This document shows, one piece after another, positions 30,529 to 39,451 of a DNA stretch of 64,000 nucleotides (positions are counted from its first letter, which is position 1; each line of letters begins with the position of its first letter). Source of the DNA: Rhodobacter sp. Lineage in GTDB: Bacteria > Pseudomonadota > Alphaproteobacteria > Rhodobacterales > Rhodobacteraceae. The position numbers were made by a program, and so were the translations under genes. The notes beneath the pieces were generated by a model. It saw nothing but the letters and a program-made list of their open reading frames with translations. It did no database searches and had not been told where the DNA came from. The stretch is taken from contig JACKKF010000013.1 of NCBI GenBank assembly GCA_020637555.1, forward strand, positions 1 to 64,000, read 5' to 3'.

Positions 30529-32004
30529 TCATAGAAAGGCCGTTTCGTCAAAGCTGCGCAGCTTGCGGCTGTGGATACGGTCCAGCGGCATGTCGCGCAA
30601 ACGCTCCATCGCGCGCACCCCGATCAGCAGATGCCGCGCCACCTGGGTCTTGTAGAACGCGCTGGCCATGCCCGGCAGCTTCAGCTCGCCATGCAGCGGC
30701 TTGTCGGACACGCACAGAAGCGTCCCATAGGGCACCCGGAACCGAAAGCCGTTGGCGGCGATGGTGGCGCTTTCCATGTCCAGCGCGATGGCCCGCGATT
30801 GCGACAGGCGCTGCACCGGGCCCGACTGATCCCTCAGTTCCCAGTTGCGGTTGTCGATGGTGGCGACCGTGCCGGTGCGCATGATGCGCTTGAGTTCATA
30901 ATCCTTGAGCTGGGTGATCTCGGCCACGGCCTCTTGCAGGGCGATCTGGATCTCGGCCAGGGCGGGAATCGGCACCCAGACGGGCAGGTCCTCGTTCAGG
31001 ACGTTGTCCTCGCGCAGATAGGCGTGGGCCAGCACGAAATCCCCCAGGGACTGCGAATTCCTGAGCCCGGCACAATGGCCGACCATCAGCCAGGCGTGCG
31101 GGCGCAGAACGGCGATATGATCGGTCGCCGTCTTTGCGTTCGACGGGCCGACGCCGATATTGACCAGCGTGACCCCCTGCCCGCCCGGGCGTTTCAGGTG
31201 ATAGGTCGGCATCTGCGGCAGACGGGGCAGCGCGGCGATCGGGGCGTCGGACTCGGTGATGACGGCATTGCCGGGCGCGACAAAGGCGGAATATCCGCTG
31301 TCGGGATCGGCCAGGACCTTGCGGGCGTAGGCCTCGAACTCATCGACATAGAACTGATAGTTGGTGAACAGGACGTGGTTCTGGAAATGCTCGGGGTCGG
31401 TCGCGGTATAATGCGCCAGACGGGCCAGCGAATAATCCACGCGCTGCGCGGTGAAGGGTGCCAGCGGCACCGAGCCGTCGGCATTGCGCACCCCCTCGCC
31501 ATTGACGATGTCGTCATTGGTGATCGACAGATCGGGCACATCGAAGATGTCGCGCAGGGTAAAGGTCAGCTCACCCGTCAGCGCCACGTCGCCGCGCCCG
31601 GCCATGGCAAAATGCAAGGGAATGGGCGTATCGGAAAACCCGATCATCACCGGCTGGTTGTGGTTCTTCAGCAAGAGCGCGATCTGCTGTTCCAGATAGT
31701 TGCTGAACAGGTCGGGCCGCGTCACCGTGGTGGCATAGGTGCCGGGTTCGGGAACATAGCCGAACGCCAGCCGCGAATCCGGCAGGTCATAGGTGGGCGT
31801 CGTCAGACGGATTTCGGGATAAAAGGCCCGGTAGCGCGCGCGGGGGTGGCCATCTTCCAGCACCTGCTGAAAGCGCGCGACCAGAAAATCGGTGGCCTGA
31901 TCGTAAAGCGCGCGCAAATGCGTGACGGCCTTGGCCGCGTCGGTAAAGGCGCGCGGATCGACCTGCGGGGCGAGTTCGACGGGTAGGGAACGGGTCGGTT
32001 TCAT
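30529..32004 (-). CDS. amn: AMP nucleosidase
   Basis: 491 residues. It hydrolyses AMP to adenine and ribose 5-phosphate. The N-terminal Amn regulatory domain (about 15-190) is followed by a nucleoside-phosphorylase-like catalytic domain with NIGVGPSNAKTATDHIAVLRPHAWLMVGHCAGLR (about 275-310), ALDMESATIAANGFRFRVPYGTLLCVSDKPLHGE and the C-terminal RHLLIGVRAMERLR. Length is typical of the family. I chose the start MKPTRSLPVE; upstream in-frame sequence is unlike the family. Confidence 0.93.
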   Translation of the reverse strand: MKPTRSLPVELAPQVDPRAFTDAAKAVTHLRALYDQATDFLVARFQQVLEDGHPRARYRAFYPEIRLTTPTYDLPDSRLAFGYVPEPGTYATTVTRPDLFSNYLEQQIALLLKNHNQPVMIGFSDTPIPLHFAMAGRGDVALTGELTFTLRDIFDVPDLSITNDDIVNGEGVRNADGSVPLAPFTAQRVDYSLARLAHYTATDPEHFQNHVLFTNYQFYVDEFEAYARKVLADPDSGYSAFVAPGNAVITESDAPIAALPRLPQMPTYHLKRPGGQGVTLVNIGVGPSNAKTATDHIAVLRPHAWLMVGHCAGLRNSQSLGDFVLAHAYLREDNVLNEDLPVWVPIPALAEIQIALQEAVAEITQLKDYELKRIMRTGTVATIDNRNWELRDQSGPVQRLSQSRAIALDMESATIAANGFRFRVPYGTLLCVSDKPLHGELKLPGMASAFYKTQVARHLLIGVRAMERLRDMPLDRIHSRKLRSFDETAFL

Positions 32005-32210
32005 GCTCTGCTCGATGCTTGTGCCTGATCTCTCCGTGCCGCACGGATGCGGCAAAGGCGTAACACGGACTTTCGGGGAGGGATCGGCGTTTCCATGCGC
32101 CAAGATGCCAGAGGGGCCGGGCGAAGGGAAGGGGGTGCCGGCCCCTTCCCTCGCCCGGCAAACCCCGGTATCCCTGCGGGACGGGCCCCTTTGGCCCGAC
32201 CGGGGGACCT

Positions 32211-33083
32211 ATGGATTTTCGCGCGCTGTTGATGGGGCTGGCCTTTGCCTTCATGTGGTCGTCGGCCTTTACGTCGGCGCGGATGATCGTCGCGGATGCG
32301 CCGCCCCTGTACGCGCTGTCGGCGCGGTTCCTCATCTCGGGGCTGATCGGGATCGCCGTGGCGCGGATGCTGGGCGAAAGCTGGCGCCTGACCCGCAGCC
32401 AGTGGCGGGCGACAATCATCTTCGGCCTGTGCCAGAACGCGGCCTATCTGGGCCTGAACTTCGTTGCGATGCAGTGGGTCGAGGCCTCGGCCGCGGCGAT
32501 CATCGCCTCGACCTTGCCGCTGCTGGTGGCGCTGGCGGGCTTCCTGTTCATGGGCGACCGGCTGAAACCCCTGGCGGTGGCGGGGCTGTTCGCCGGCTTC
32601 GGAGGCGTGGTGCTGATCATGGGCGCGCGGTTTTCCGGCGGGCTGGATCCTGTCGGCGTGGCGCTGTGCGTGCTGGCGGCGATCGCCCTGACGATCGCCA
32701 CGCTGGCGCTGCGGGGGGCCTCGTCCGGGGGGAACGTGATGATGGTGGTCGGCCTGCAGATGCTGGTGGGCGCGGCGGCCCTGATCGGCCCGGCGGTGAT
32801 GTTCGAGGACCTCACCGTGCACTGGACCCCGCGTCTGGTGGCGGCCTTTGCCTATACCACGCTGGTTCCGGGGCTGGCGGCAACCTGGGTCTGGTTCAAG
32901 CTGGTGCAACGGATCGGCGCGGTCCGGGGTGCGACCTTCCACTTCCTGAATCCGTTCTTCGGCGTTGCCATCGCGGCGGCCCTGCTGGGCGAACGTCTGG
33001 GCACGACCGATGTTGTCGGCGTGCTGATCATCATGGCCGGCATCCTGGCGGTCCAGCTTTCCAAGGCGCCGGCCCCGCGATAA
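32211..33083 (+). CDS. EamA/DMT-superfamily transporter
   Basis: 290 residues with ten predicted transmembrane helices in two EamA repeats (the repeat-end signatures near SAAAIIASTLPLLVALAGFLFMG and RGATFHFLNPFFGVAIAAALLGE). Exporter of a small metabolite or amino acid; substrate unknown. The 206-nt gap upstream carries no gene; a GGGGGACC ribosome site precedes the ATG. corA follows 9 nt downstream. Confidence 0.88.
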   Translation: MDFRALLMGLAFAFMWSSAFTSARMIVADAPPLYALSARFLISGLIGIAVARMLGESWRLTRSQWRATIIFGLCQNAAYLGLNFVAMQWVEASAAAIIASTLPLLVALAGFLFMGDRLKPLAVAGLFAGFGGVVLIMGARFSGGLDPVGVALCVLAAIALTIATLALRGASSGGNVMMVVGLQMLVGAAALIGPAVMFEDLTVHWTPRLVAAFAYTTLVPGLAATWVWFKLVQRIGAVRGATFHFLNPFFGVAIAAALLGERLGTTDVVGVLIIMAGILAVQLSKAPAPR

Positions 33084-33092
33084 CCTGTCGCC

Positions 33093-34163
33093 ATGGCCCT
33101 TCGTCTGTTCCGTTTCCGCAAACCGCACCGCAGCCCGCCCGGCTCGCCCCCGGGCACGCTGACCGTCGATCCCGGCGCCCAGGCCCCCCGGATGCACGCG
33201 ATGCTCATCGGGCCGGACGGGGTCGAGGAAACCGACACCCCCGACATCGCCCCCCCGCCTGACGGCCGCGTTCTGTGGCTGAATGTTGCGGGGCTGGGCG
33301 ACCTGGCCACGCTTCAGCAGATCGCCAGGGTGTTCAACCTGCACCCGCTGGCGATGGAGGATGTCGTCAGCCTGAACCAGCGCCCCAAGGCCGAAGACTA
33401 CGAGAACCACCAGTTCCTGGTCCTCAGGATGCCCGACATGACCGCCGGCGACCTGACCACGGAACAGGTATCGGTGTTTCTCGTCGGTCAGACGGTGATC
33501 ACCTTCGAGGAACGCTTGGGCGACGTTTTCGACCCGGTGCGCGCGCGGTTGCGCAATCCGCAAAGCCCGATCCGGGCGCGCGGCGCGGATTACCTGACCT
33601 ATGCGCTGATCGACGCCGCCATCGATTCGTTCTTTCCGGTCGTGGACAAGATGGGCGAACGGCTCGAATCGCTGGAAGACGAGATCATCGACGAGACCGG
33701 CCTGGTCCAGATCGGCATGATTCACGCGCTGAAACACCAGCTTATGGGCCTGCGCAGCACGATCTGGCCGATGCGCGACATGCTGTCCACGATCCTGCGC
33801 GAGGAACACCCGCGCTTTGGCGAGGCGACGCGCATCTACCTGCGGGATGCCCAGGACCATACGTTCCAGTTGATCGACATGATCGAAACCTACCGCGAGA
33901 TCGCGACCGGCCTGGTGGACATCTTCCTGTCGGCGCAGTCGAACCGCATGAACGAGGTGATGCAGGTCCTGACGCTGATCGCGACGATCTTCATCCCGTT
34001 GACCTTCATCGTCGGTGTCTACGGCATGAACTTCGTCGACATGCCGGAACTGCACTGGCGCTGGGGCTACCCCGCCGTGCTGCTGTTGATGGCGCTCATC
34101 GCGCTGGTGCTGACACTGTGGTTCCGGCGCAAGGGCTGGCTGGGCGGCGGCGGGCGGCGCTGA
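33093..34163 (+). CDS. corA: CorA-family Mg2+/Co2+ channel
   Basis: 356 residues. A long cytoplasmic N-terminal domain with the alpha/beta fold (HPLAMEDVVSLNQRPKAEDY) and stalk helix leads to two C-terminal transmembrane helices. The selectivity motif YGMNF is after TM1 (near 309), and a positively charged C-terminus (RRKGWLGGGGRR) follows. It ends 3 nt before the convergent CoA-transferase gene. Confidence 0.93.
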   Translation: MALRLFRFRKPHRSPPGSPPGTLTVDPGAQAPRMHAMLIGPDGVEETDTPDIAPPPDGRVLWLNVAGLGDLATLQQIARVFNLHPLAMEDVVSLNQRPKAEDYENHQFLVLRMPDMTAGDLTTEQVSVFLVGQTVITFEERLGDVFDPVRARLRNPQSPIRARGADYLTYALIDAAIDSFFPVVDKMGERLESLEDEIIDETGLVQIGMIHALKHQLMGLRSTIWPMRDMLSTILREEHPRFGEATRIYLRDAQDHTFQLIDMIETYREIATGLVDIFLSAQSNRMNEVMQVLTLIATIFIPLTFIVGVYGMNFVDMPELHWRWGYPAVLLLMALIALVLTLWFRRKGWLGGGGRR

Positions 34164-34166
34164 GGG

Positions 34167-35285
34167 TCAGCGATCGGCCTCGCCCAACCGGGGCGCGGGA
34201 AGGTCCGAGGCGCAGCGTTCCCCGTCAATGACAAAGGGCGAGCGCACGCCGCGATGAACCCCGAGGTCCAGCTCCATGCCGCGCGCCCTGACCTGAGGGT
34301 CGGCAAAAACCTCGTCCATGGTGTTGATCGGGCCGGCGGGCACGCCCCGATCCTCGCAGCCTTTCAGCAGATCGGCCTTTGACCAGGTGCGCGTCGCCGC
34401 GGTCAGCGCATCGGACAGCGTCGCGCGGTTGCGGACGCGGTCGGCATTGGTGCGATAGGCGGGATCGTCGATCAGCGCGGACAGGCCCAGCACCTGGCAC
34501 AGCCGCTGATACTGACCGTCATTGCCGGTGGCGATGATGATATGGCCATCCGCGCATTCAAAGACCTGATAGGGCCCAAGGTTGGGGTGCCAGTTGCCGG
34601 TGCGGCCCGGCGGCGTGCCGGTGGACAGGTAGTTCATGGCCTGGTTCGCCATCACCGACACCGCGCAATCCATCAGCGCCAGATCCAGATGCGCGCCCTG
34701 TCCGGTGCGCGCCCGTTCGACCACCGCCGCAAGAATAGCGGTTGCGGCATAGACGCCGGTGAACAGGTCGGTCACGGCGACACCGACGCGATGCGGTTCG
34801 CCGTCGGCGGGGCCGGTGATCGACATCAGGCCCGACATGCCCTGGATGATATAGTCATAGCCCGCGCGATGGGCATACGGCCCGTCCTGGCCAAAGCCGG
34901 TGATCGAGCAATAGATCAGTCCGGGGAAATCGGCCTTGAGGGACGCATGGTCCAGCCCGTATTTCTTCAGCCCGCCCAGCTTGAAGTTTTCGATCAGGAT
35001 ATCGGCATCGGCCAGCAGGGCGCGAACCTTGGCCTGCCCCTCGGGCGTGCGGAAATCCGCCACGACGGATCGCTTGCCCCGGTTCGCGGCGTGGAAATAG
35101 GCCGCGACCGGCTGGCCATCGCGATCAATGAAGGGCGGGCCCCAGCGGCGCGTGTCGTCGCCTTCGGGGGCCTCGACCTTGATGACCTCGGCCCCCAGAT
35201 CGGCCAGCGTCTGCCCCGCCCAGGGACCGGCCAGGATGCGGGCCAGTTCGATGACGCGCAGGCCCGCAAGCGGCTTGGAACTCAT
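34167..35285 (-). CDS. CaiB/BaiF family (class III) CoA-transferase
   Basis: 372 residues. It has the family opening GLRVIELARILAGPWAGQTLADLGAEVIKVE, the ANRGKRSV motif, SITGFGQDGPYAHRAGYDYIIQG and the active-site Asp in LDLALMDCAV. It moves CoA between carboxylic acids; substrate not readable. Its start overlaps the dsbA-like stop by 4 nt, so it is the third gene of the DUF721-dsbA-caiB transcript. Confidence 0.92.
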   Translation of the reverse strand: MSSKPLAGLRVIELARILAGPWAGQTLADLGAEVIKVEAPEGDDTRRWGPPFIDRDGQPVAAYFHAANRGKRSVVADFRTPEGQAKVRALLADADILIENFKLGGLKKYGLDHASLKADFPGLIYCSITGFGQDGPYAHRAGYDYIIQGMSGLMSITGPADGEPHRVGVAVTDLFTGVYAATAILAAVVERARTGQGAHLDLALMDCAVSVMANQAMNYLSTGTPPGRTGNWHPNLGPYQVFECADGHIIIATGNDGQYQRLCQVLGLSALIDDPAYRTNADRVRNRATLSDALTAATRTWSKADLLKGCEDRGVPAGPINTMDEVFADPQVRARGMELDLGVHRGVRSPFVIDGERCASDLPAPRLGEADR

Positions 35286-35977
35286 GAGCGGCCCAGCAGC
35301 GGATCGAGGATCGCCTGGAACTCTTCAAAGCTCATGTTCGAATAGAGCGTGCCGTTGATGACAAAGGACGGCGTGCCCGGAATGTTATATTCGCGCTGGT
35401 TGTTCTGATAGACCTGCATCAGCGCCATCGCCATCTCGCGGTCGGTCAGGCAGGCGTTCAACTGGTCGTCGGTCATGCCGGCACGGCGGCCGATCCGGCG
35501 CAGGTTGTCGGCAACCGCCGTCTGATCGTCGCCACGGGTCCATTCGCGCTGCTCGGCATAGAGCATGTCGGCAATGCCGAAATAGCGCATCTCGCCCCCG
35601 CAGCGCGCGACCATCGCCGCCCACAGGCCGTAGGCGTCGAAATACACCTCGCGATAGATGAAGCGGATCAGCCCCGTGTCGATATAGGCTTCCTTGAGCT
35701 GGCGATAGACGGTCTGGTTGAAATGCGCGCAATGCGGGCAGGTGAACGAGGCGAACTCGATCACCGTGACAGCGGAATCGGGGTTGCCCTGCTCCATCTC
35801 CTGCACGCGCGATGTGTCAACCGGATCGCCATTGCCGGTGCTCTGGGCATAGGCGGCGTTCGGGGTCAGCGCGGACATGCCGGGCACATCGCGGCCCGTC
35901 AGGGTGGTGTAGCCGCCATAGGCGCCCACGGCGGCCAGCGCGGCGCCGCCCGAAAGCAGAAGGGTGCGTCGTTTCAT
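35282..35977 (-). CDS. DsbA-family thiol:disulfide oxidoreductase
   Basis: 231 residues. A signal sequence (KRRTLLLSGGAALAAVGAYGG, twin-Arg-like) is followed by a thioredoxin fold with the redox motif CPHC in FASFTCPHCAHFN. The helical insertion and cis-proline strand GTPSFVING follow. Probable periplasmic oxidase. Starts inside the DUF721 stop (ATGA) and ends inside the CoA-transferase start. Members of this type usually sit next to mutY and DUF721 in alphaproteobacteria, as here. Confidence 0.92.
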   Translation of the reverse strand: MKRRTLLLSGGAALAAVGAYGGYTTLTGRDVPGMSALTPNAAYAQSTGNGDPVDTSRVQEMEQGNPDSAVTVIEFASFTCPHCAHFNQTVYRQLKEAYIDTGLIRFIYREVYFDAYGLWAAMVARCGGEMRYFGIADMLYAEQREWTRGDDQTAVADNLRRIGRRAGMTDDQLNACLTDREMAMALMQVYQNNQREYNIPGTPSFVINGTLYSNMSFEEFQAILDPLLGRS

Positions 35978-36558
35978 CGGTCTTCCTTTCCTTCCGCGCG
36001 GCCCGTCTGGGGACCGCGCTGTGTCTGACGTGTCATGATGCCCAGCGCCAGGCGGTCCAGCGCGTCCTTCAGGGCGCTGTCGCCGACGCCCTGGGTCAAC
36101 CCCGAGATCACCTCTTGCGCGCGGTGCAGCGCCTGAGGGGTGGGGCGGGCAATGTTGGGGCCCTCGAACGGGCGCTGCGGTTCGGCAAAGCCATGCGCGG
36201 CCGTCTGGGTCACGCGGATCCGCGCGATGGCGGCATAGCCGTAGATCGCGTTCACCTTCTCGCGCAGGCGTTCGAGCTGCATCTGCACCAGCGGCGCGGC
36301 GGCGCCGGTCGCCAGCAGGGTCAGGGTGGCACCCAGGCCCTGCTGCGCATAGCTGACCTTGACCGGGCGACACAGCGGGGCCAGATCGGGGCCGGCAACC
36401 TCGGGCCAATGGGTCAGCAGGCGCGTCACCGCAAAGCCGCGCGTTTCGCCGGCCTTGCGAATCGGCTCGCGCAACAGTCCGCCCGCGGGCTCGAAGCCAC
36501 GCATCCGCCGGGCGCTTTTGGCGCGTGCGGTCTGGGAGTGATCTTTTGCTGCGGTCAT
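35974..36558 (-). CDS. DUF721 (DciA-like) protein
   Basis: 194 residues. The DUF721/DciA-like core (VTRLLTHWPEVAGPDLAPLCRPVKVSY, then LRLL-type strands ATLTLLATGAAAPLVQMQLERLREKVNAIYGY) spans about residues 40-130. The C-terminal tail is proline- and charge-rich and probably disordered. DciA relatives help load the replicative helicase; alphaproteobacterial versions are less studied. I chose the start MTAAKDHSQ. Divergent from mutY across 92 nt and coupled by ATGA to the dsbA-like gene. Confidence 0.8.
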   Translation of the reverse strand: MTAAKDHSQTARAKSARRMRGFEPAGGLLREPIRKAGETRGFAVTRLLTHWPEVAGPDLAPLCRPVKVSYAQQGLGATLTLLATGAAAPLVQMQLERLREKVNAIYGYAAIARIRVTQTAAHGFAEPQRPFEGPNIARPTPQALHRAQEVISGLTQGVGDSALKDALDRLALGIMTRQTQRGPQTGRAEGKEDR

Positions 36559-36650
36559 GCTGCGAGAGGGCCGGGCTTTTCTGGCGGTTGCAGGTATTCT
36601 AAGCCATTCCCCGGCCATGGCCAGAGGGACGACGAAGGGGCGCGTCAAGA

Positions 36651-37715
36651 ATGTGTGACGAAACCGAAGCTTCCGCCGCGCTGCTGCGCTGGTATGACCG
36701 CGCTGCCCGGGTGTTGCCCTGGCGCGTGGGACCGGCCGAACGGGCCGCCGGCCAGCGCCCCGATCCCTACCGCGTGTGGTTGAGCGAAGTGATGCTGCAA
36801 CAGACCACCGTGGCGGCGGTGCGGGACTATTTCCACAGGTTCACCGCGCGCTGGCCCGATGTGCAGGCGCTCGCGGCGGCCGAGGACGCCGATGTCATGG
36901 CCGAATGGGCGGGGCTTGGCTATTACGCCCGCGCGCGCAATCTTCTGGCCTGTGCCCGCGCGGTCGCGGCGAAAGGCGCCTTCCCCGACACTGCCGAAGG
37001 TCTGCGCGCCCTGCCCGGGATCGGCAGCTATACTTCGGCCGCGATCGCCGCGATCGCCTTTGACCGGCCCGAAACCGTCGTGGACGGCAATGTGGAACGG
37101 GTCACCGCCCGCGTCTTTGCCGAGGAAACGCCGCTGCCCCGGGCAAAGCCGGTCCTTGCCCGGCTGGCCGCGCGGCTGACCCCCACACGGCGCCCCGGCG
37201 ATTTCGCGCAGGCGATGATGGATCTGGGGGCGACCGTCTGCACACCGCGCAACCCGTGCTGCGGCGCCTGCCCGCTGGCCGGGTTCTGCCTGGCTCATGC
37301 ACGGGGCCTGGCCGCCGATCTGCCACGCAAGGCGCCGAAAAAACCCAAGCCGACGCGCCGGGGCATCGCCTATGTCGCCATCCGCGCGGATGGTGCGCCG
37401 CTGATCGAAACGCGCCCCCCGCGCGGCCTGTTGGGCGGCATGCCCGGCTTTCCCGGAACCGACTGGGTCGACGATCCCGCACCGGCGCCCCCCCTGCCCG
37501 CTGACTGGCGCCGGCTGGAGGGAACGGTTCGCCACACCTTCACCCATTTCCACCTGGAGCTGACGGTCGCATTGGCCCGGGTGCCTGACGACAGCGTGCC
37601 CGCGACCGGTGCGTTCCGCCCCGATTTCGACCCGGCCAGCCTGCCGACGGTGATGCGCAAGGTCTGGGACCATGCGGCAACCGATGACCTTTTCGGCGCG
37701 CGCGGCTCCGGTTAG
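36651..37715 (+). CDS. mutY: A/G-specific adenine DNA glycosylase
   Basis: 354 residues. It removes A mispaired with 8-oxoG. The catalytic Glu is in SEVMLQQTTVAAV, followed by the helix-hairpin-helix LPGIGSYTSAAIAAIAF, the catalytic Asp in VVDGNVERV and the 4Fe-4S loop C-x6-C-x2-C-x5-C (CTPRNPCCGACPLAGFC). The C-terminal NUDIX-like domain reads RGLLGGMPGFPGTDW and TFTHFHLEL. Full length. Confidence 0.96.
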   Translation: MCDETEASAALLRWYDRAARVLPWRVGPAERAAGQRPDPYRVWLSEVMLQQTTVAAVRDYFHRFTARWPDVQALAAAEDADVMAEWAGLGYYARARNLLACARAVAAKGAFPDTAEGLRALPGIGSYTSAAIAAIAFDRPETVVDGNVERVTARVFAEETPLPRAKPVLARLAARLTPTRRPGDFAQAMMDLGATVCTPRNPCCGACPLAGFCLAHARGLAADLPRKAPKKPKPTRRGIAYVAIRADGAPLIETRPPRGLLGGMPGFPGTDWVDDPAPAPPLPADWRRLEGTVRHTFTHFHLELTVALARVPDDSVPATGAFRPDFDPASLPTVMRKVWDHAATDDLFGARGSG

Positions 37716-37736
37716 ACTCGCGGTCCGGAGGTTCCC

Positions 37737-38867
37737 ATGCCCGCGACGCGCCCCATGCCTGCCCTGCCCTTCTGGTTGTCGCTTGGACTGGTGCCGGTGA
37801 TGGTCCTCAGCGCCTGGCTGGGGGGACTCTGGCCGCTGCTGGCCGATGTCTATGTGTTCGGCGTGTTCACGCTGCTGGATCGCGTGCTGGGCCTGAACCA
37901 CGCCAATCCCGACACCGAGACCCCCGAATCGCGGCTGTTCTGGCACCGGCTGATCACGCTGATCTGGGCACCGATCCAGTTGGCGATGATCTTCGGCCTG
38001 ATGGCCTGGGTCACGCGCTCGGGCCATCTGAACGGGCACGAACAGGCGTTTCTGTTCGGCTGCCTCGGCATCGCCACGGGTGGGGTGGGGATCGTCTATG
38101 CCCACGAACTCATGCACCAGAAACCGCCGCTGGAACGCTGGCTGGGCGATGTCCTGATGGCCTCGGTCCTCTACAGCCACTTCCGCAGCGAACATCTGCG
38201 GGTCCATCACCTCTGGGTCGCCACGCCCCGCGATCCGGTGACCGCCCGCTACAATGAAGGGTTCTGGCGCTTCTTCCTGCGCGTGCTCTGGTCCTGCCCC
38301 CAAAGCGCCTGGCGGGCCGAACGCGCGCTGCTGGCCCGCGGCGGCAAATCCGTCTGGCACCCGGCCAACCCGTTCTGGCGCTATGCGGTGCTTCAGGCCG
38401 CGTTCCTTGCGCTGGCCTGGGTCATCGCCGGGGGCTGGGGCGTTGTGCTGTTCGTGCTGCAGGCCGCCATCGCCGTGCTGCTGCTGGAACTGACGAACTA
38501 CGTCGAACATTACGGTCTGACGCGGGAATATCTGGGCGACGGGCGTTACGAACACGTCCGTCCGCATCACAGCTGGAATGCGGCCCAGACAGCGTCGAAC
38601 TGGCTGCTCATCAATCTTCAGCGCCATTCCGACCACCATTACAAGCCGGACCGCCGCTATCCCCTGCTGCAAACCTACGGAACCGACAAGGCGCCGCAAC
38701 TGCCGCTGGGCTACCCGGCCATGGTGATCGTGGCGGCGATCCCGCCCTTCTGGCGGCGCCTCATGAACCCCAAGGTGCGCGCCTGGCGCCGGCAGTTCTA
38801 CCCGCAGATCGACGACTGGACCACCTACAAGGCCGGCACCAACCCGATGCCCCGAGGTGCCAGCTGA
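37737..38867 (+). CDS. alkB: alkane 1-monooxygenase (AlkB-type)
   Basis: 376 residues. A membrane di-iron hydroxylase with the complete histidine boxes HELMH (123-127), HLRVHH (153-158) and LQRHSDHH (295-302), plus the alkane-hydroxylase signature NYVEHYGL (256-262). About six transmembrane helices. It oxidises alkane (or fatty acyl) terminal carbons with electrons from rubredoxin. No rubredoxin or rubredoxin reductase gene is adjacent, so partners are elsewhere. Follows mutY by 21 nt, possibly co-transcribed. Confidence 0.92.
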   Translation: MPATRPMPALPFWLSLGLVPVMVLSAWLGGLWPLLADVYVFGVFTLLDRVLGLNHANPDTETPESRLFWHRLITLIWAPIQLAMIFGLMAWVTRSGHLNGHEQAFLFGCLGIATGGVGIVYAHELMHQKPPLERWLGDVLMASVLYSHFRSEHLRVHHLWVATPRDPVTARYNEGFWRFFLRVLWSCPQSAWRAERALLARGGKSVWHPANPFWRYAVLQAAFLALAWVIAGGWGVVLFVLQAAIAVLLLELTNYVEHYGLTREYLGDGRYEHVRPHHSWNAAQTASNWLLINLQRHSDHHYKPDRRYPLLQTYGTDKAPQLPLGYPAMVIVAAIPPFWRRLMNPKVRAWRRQFYPQIDDWTTYKAGTNPMPRGAS

Positions 38868-38874
38868 CGCCGCG

Positions 38875-38907
38875 CCCTCTTTGTGCCGGAAATATCCTCG
38901 GGGGGTG
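38875..38907. repeat. dispersed intergenic element (type B)
   Basis: A 23-nt segment (38875-38897, centred on TTGTGCCGGAAATATCC) is identical at 44545-44567. Both copies run into GGGGGGTG. It follows the alkB stop and resembles the type A element at 17428. Confidence 0.65.
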
Positions 38908-38997
38908 AATTGGCGCAGCCAAGAGGGGGGCAGACGGCCCCCCTTCCGCCGCTTGCCGCGCTGTGGCACATCGGGTTCGACAGACAAAGGCCGCATC

Positions 38998-39450
38998 ATG
39001 CCCGATTACCCTGCCCTCGCCGCGACGATCCGCGCGCTGACCCATGGCGAAACCGATCCGGTCTCCCTGATGGCCACGGTCGCCTGCGAGGTCCATCACG
39101 CGGATGACCGGTTCGACTGGACGGGGTTCTATCGCGTCACCGAACCCGGCCTGCTGAAGATCGGCCCCTATCAGGGCGGACATGGCTGCCTGGTGATCCC
39201 GTTCGACAAGGGCGTGTGCGGCGCGGCGGCACGCACGGAACAGGTGCAGCTGGTTCCCGATGTGGATGCCTTCCCCGGACACATCGCCTGCGCGTCCAGC
39301 ACGCGGTCGGAACTGGTACTGCCGGTCTTTGGGCGCGGCGGCGTGCTGATCGGCGTGTTCGATCTGGACAGCGACCAGCCCGCGGCCTTCACCGATGAGG
39401 ATGCGCTGGAACTGTCGGCGATCCTTCGGGAAACCTTTGCAGGAGCCTGA
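38998..39450 (+). CDS. free methionine-(R)-sulfoxide reductase (GAF-domain fRMsr)
   Basis: 150 residues, a single GAF domain. It has the fRMsr pattern FYRVTEPGLLKIGPYQGGHGCLVIPFDKGVCGAAARTEQ and VPDVDAFPGHIACASSTRSELVLP. The cysteines in GHGC, KGVC and HIAC are the catalytic/resolving set of this family. It reduces free Met-R-sulfoxide. 1 nt separates it from the next gene, suggesting one transcript. Confidence 0.88.
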   Translation: MPDYPALAATIRALTHGETDPVSLMATVACEVHHADDRFDWTGFYRVTEPGLLKIGPYQGGHGCLVIPFDKGVCGAAARTEQVQLVPDVDAFPGHIACASSTRSELVLPVFGRGGVLIGVFDLDSDQPAAFTDEDALELSAILRETFAGA

Positions 39451-39451
39451 C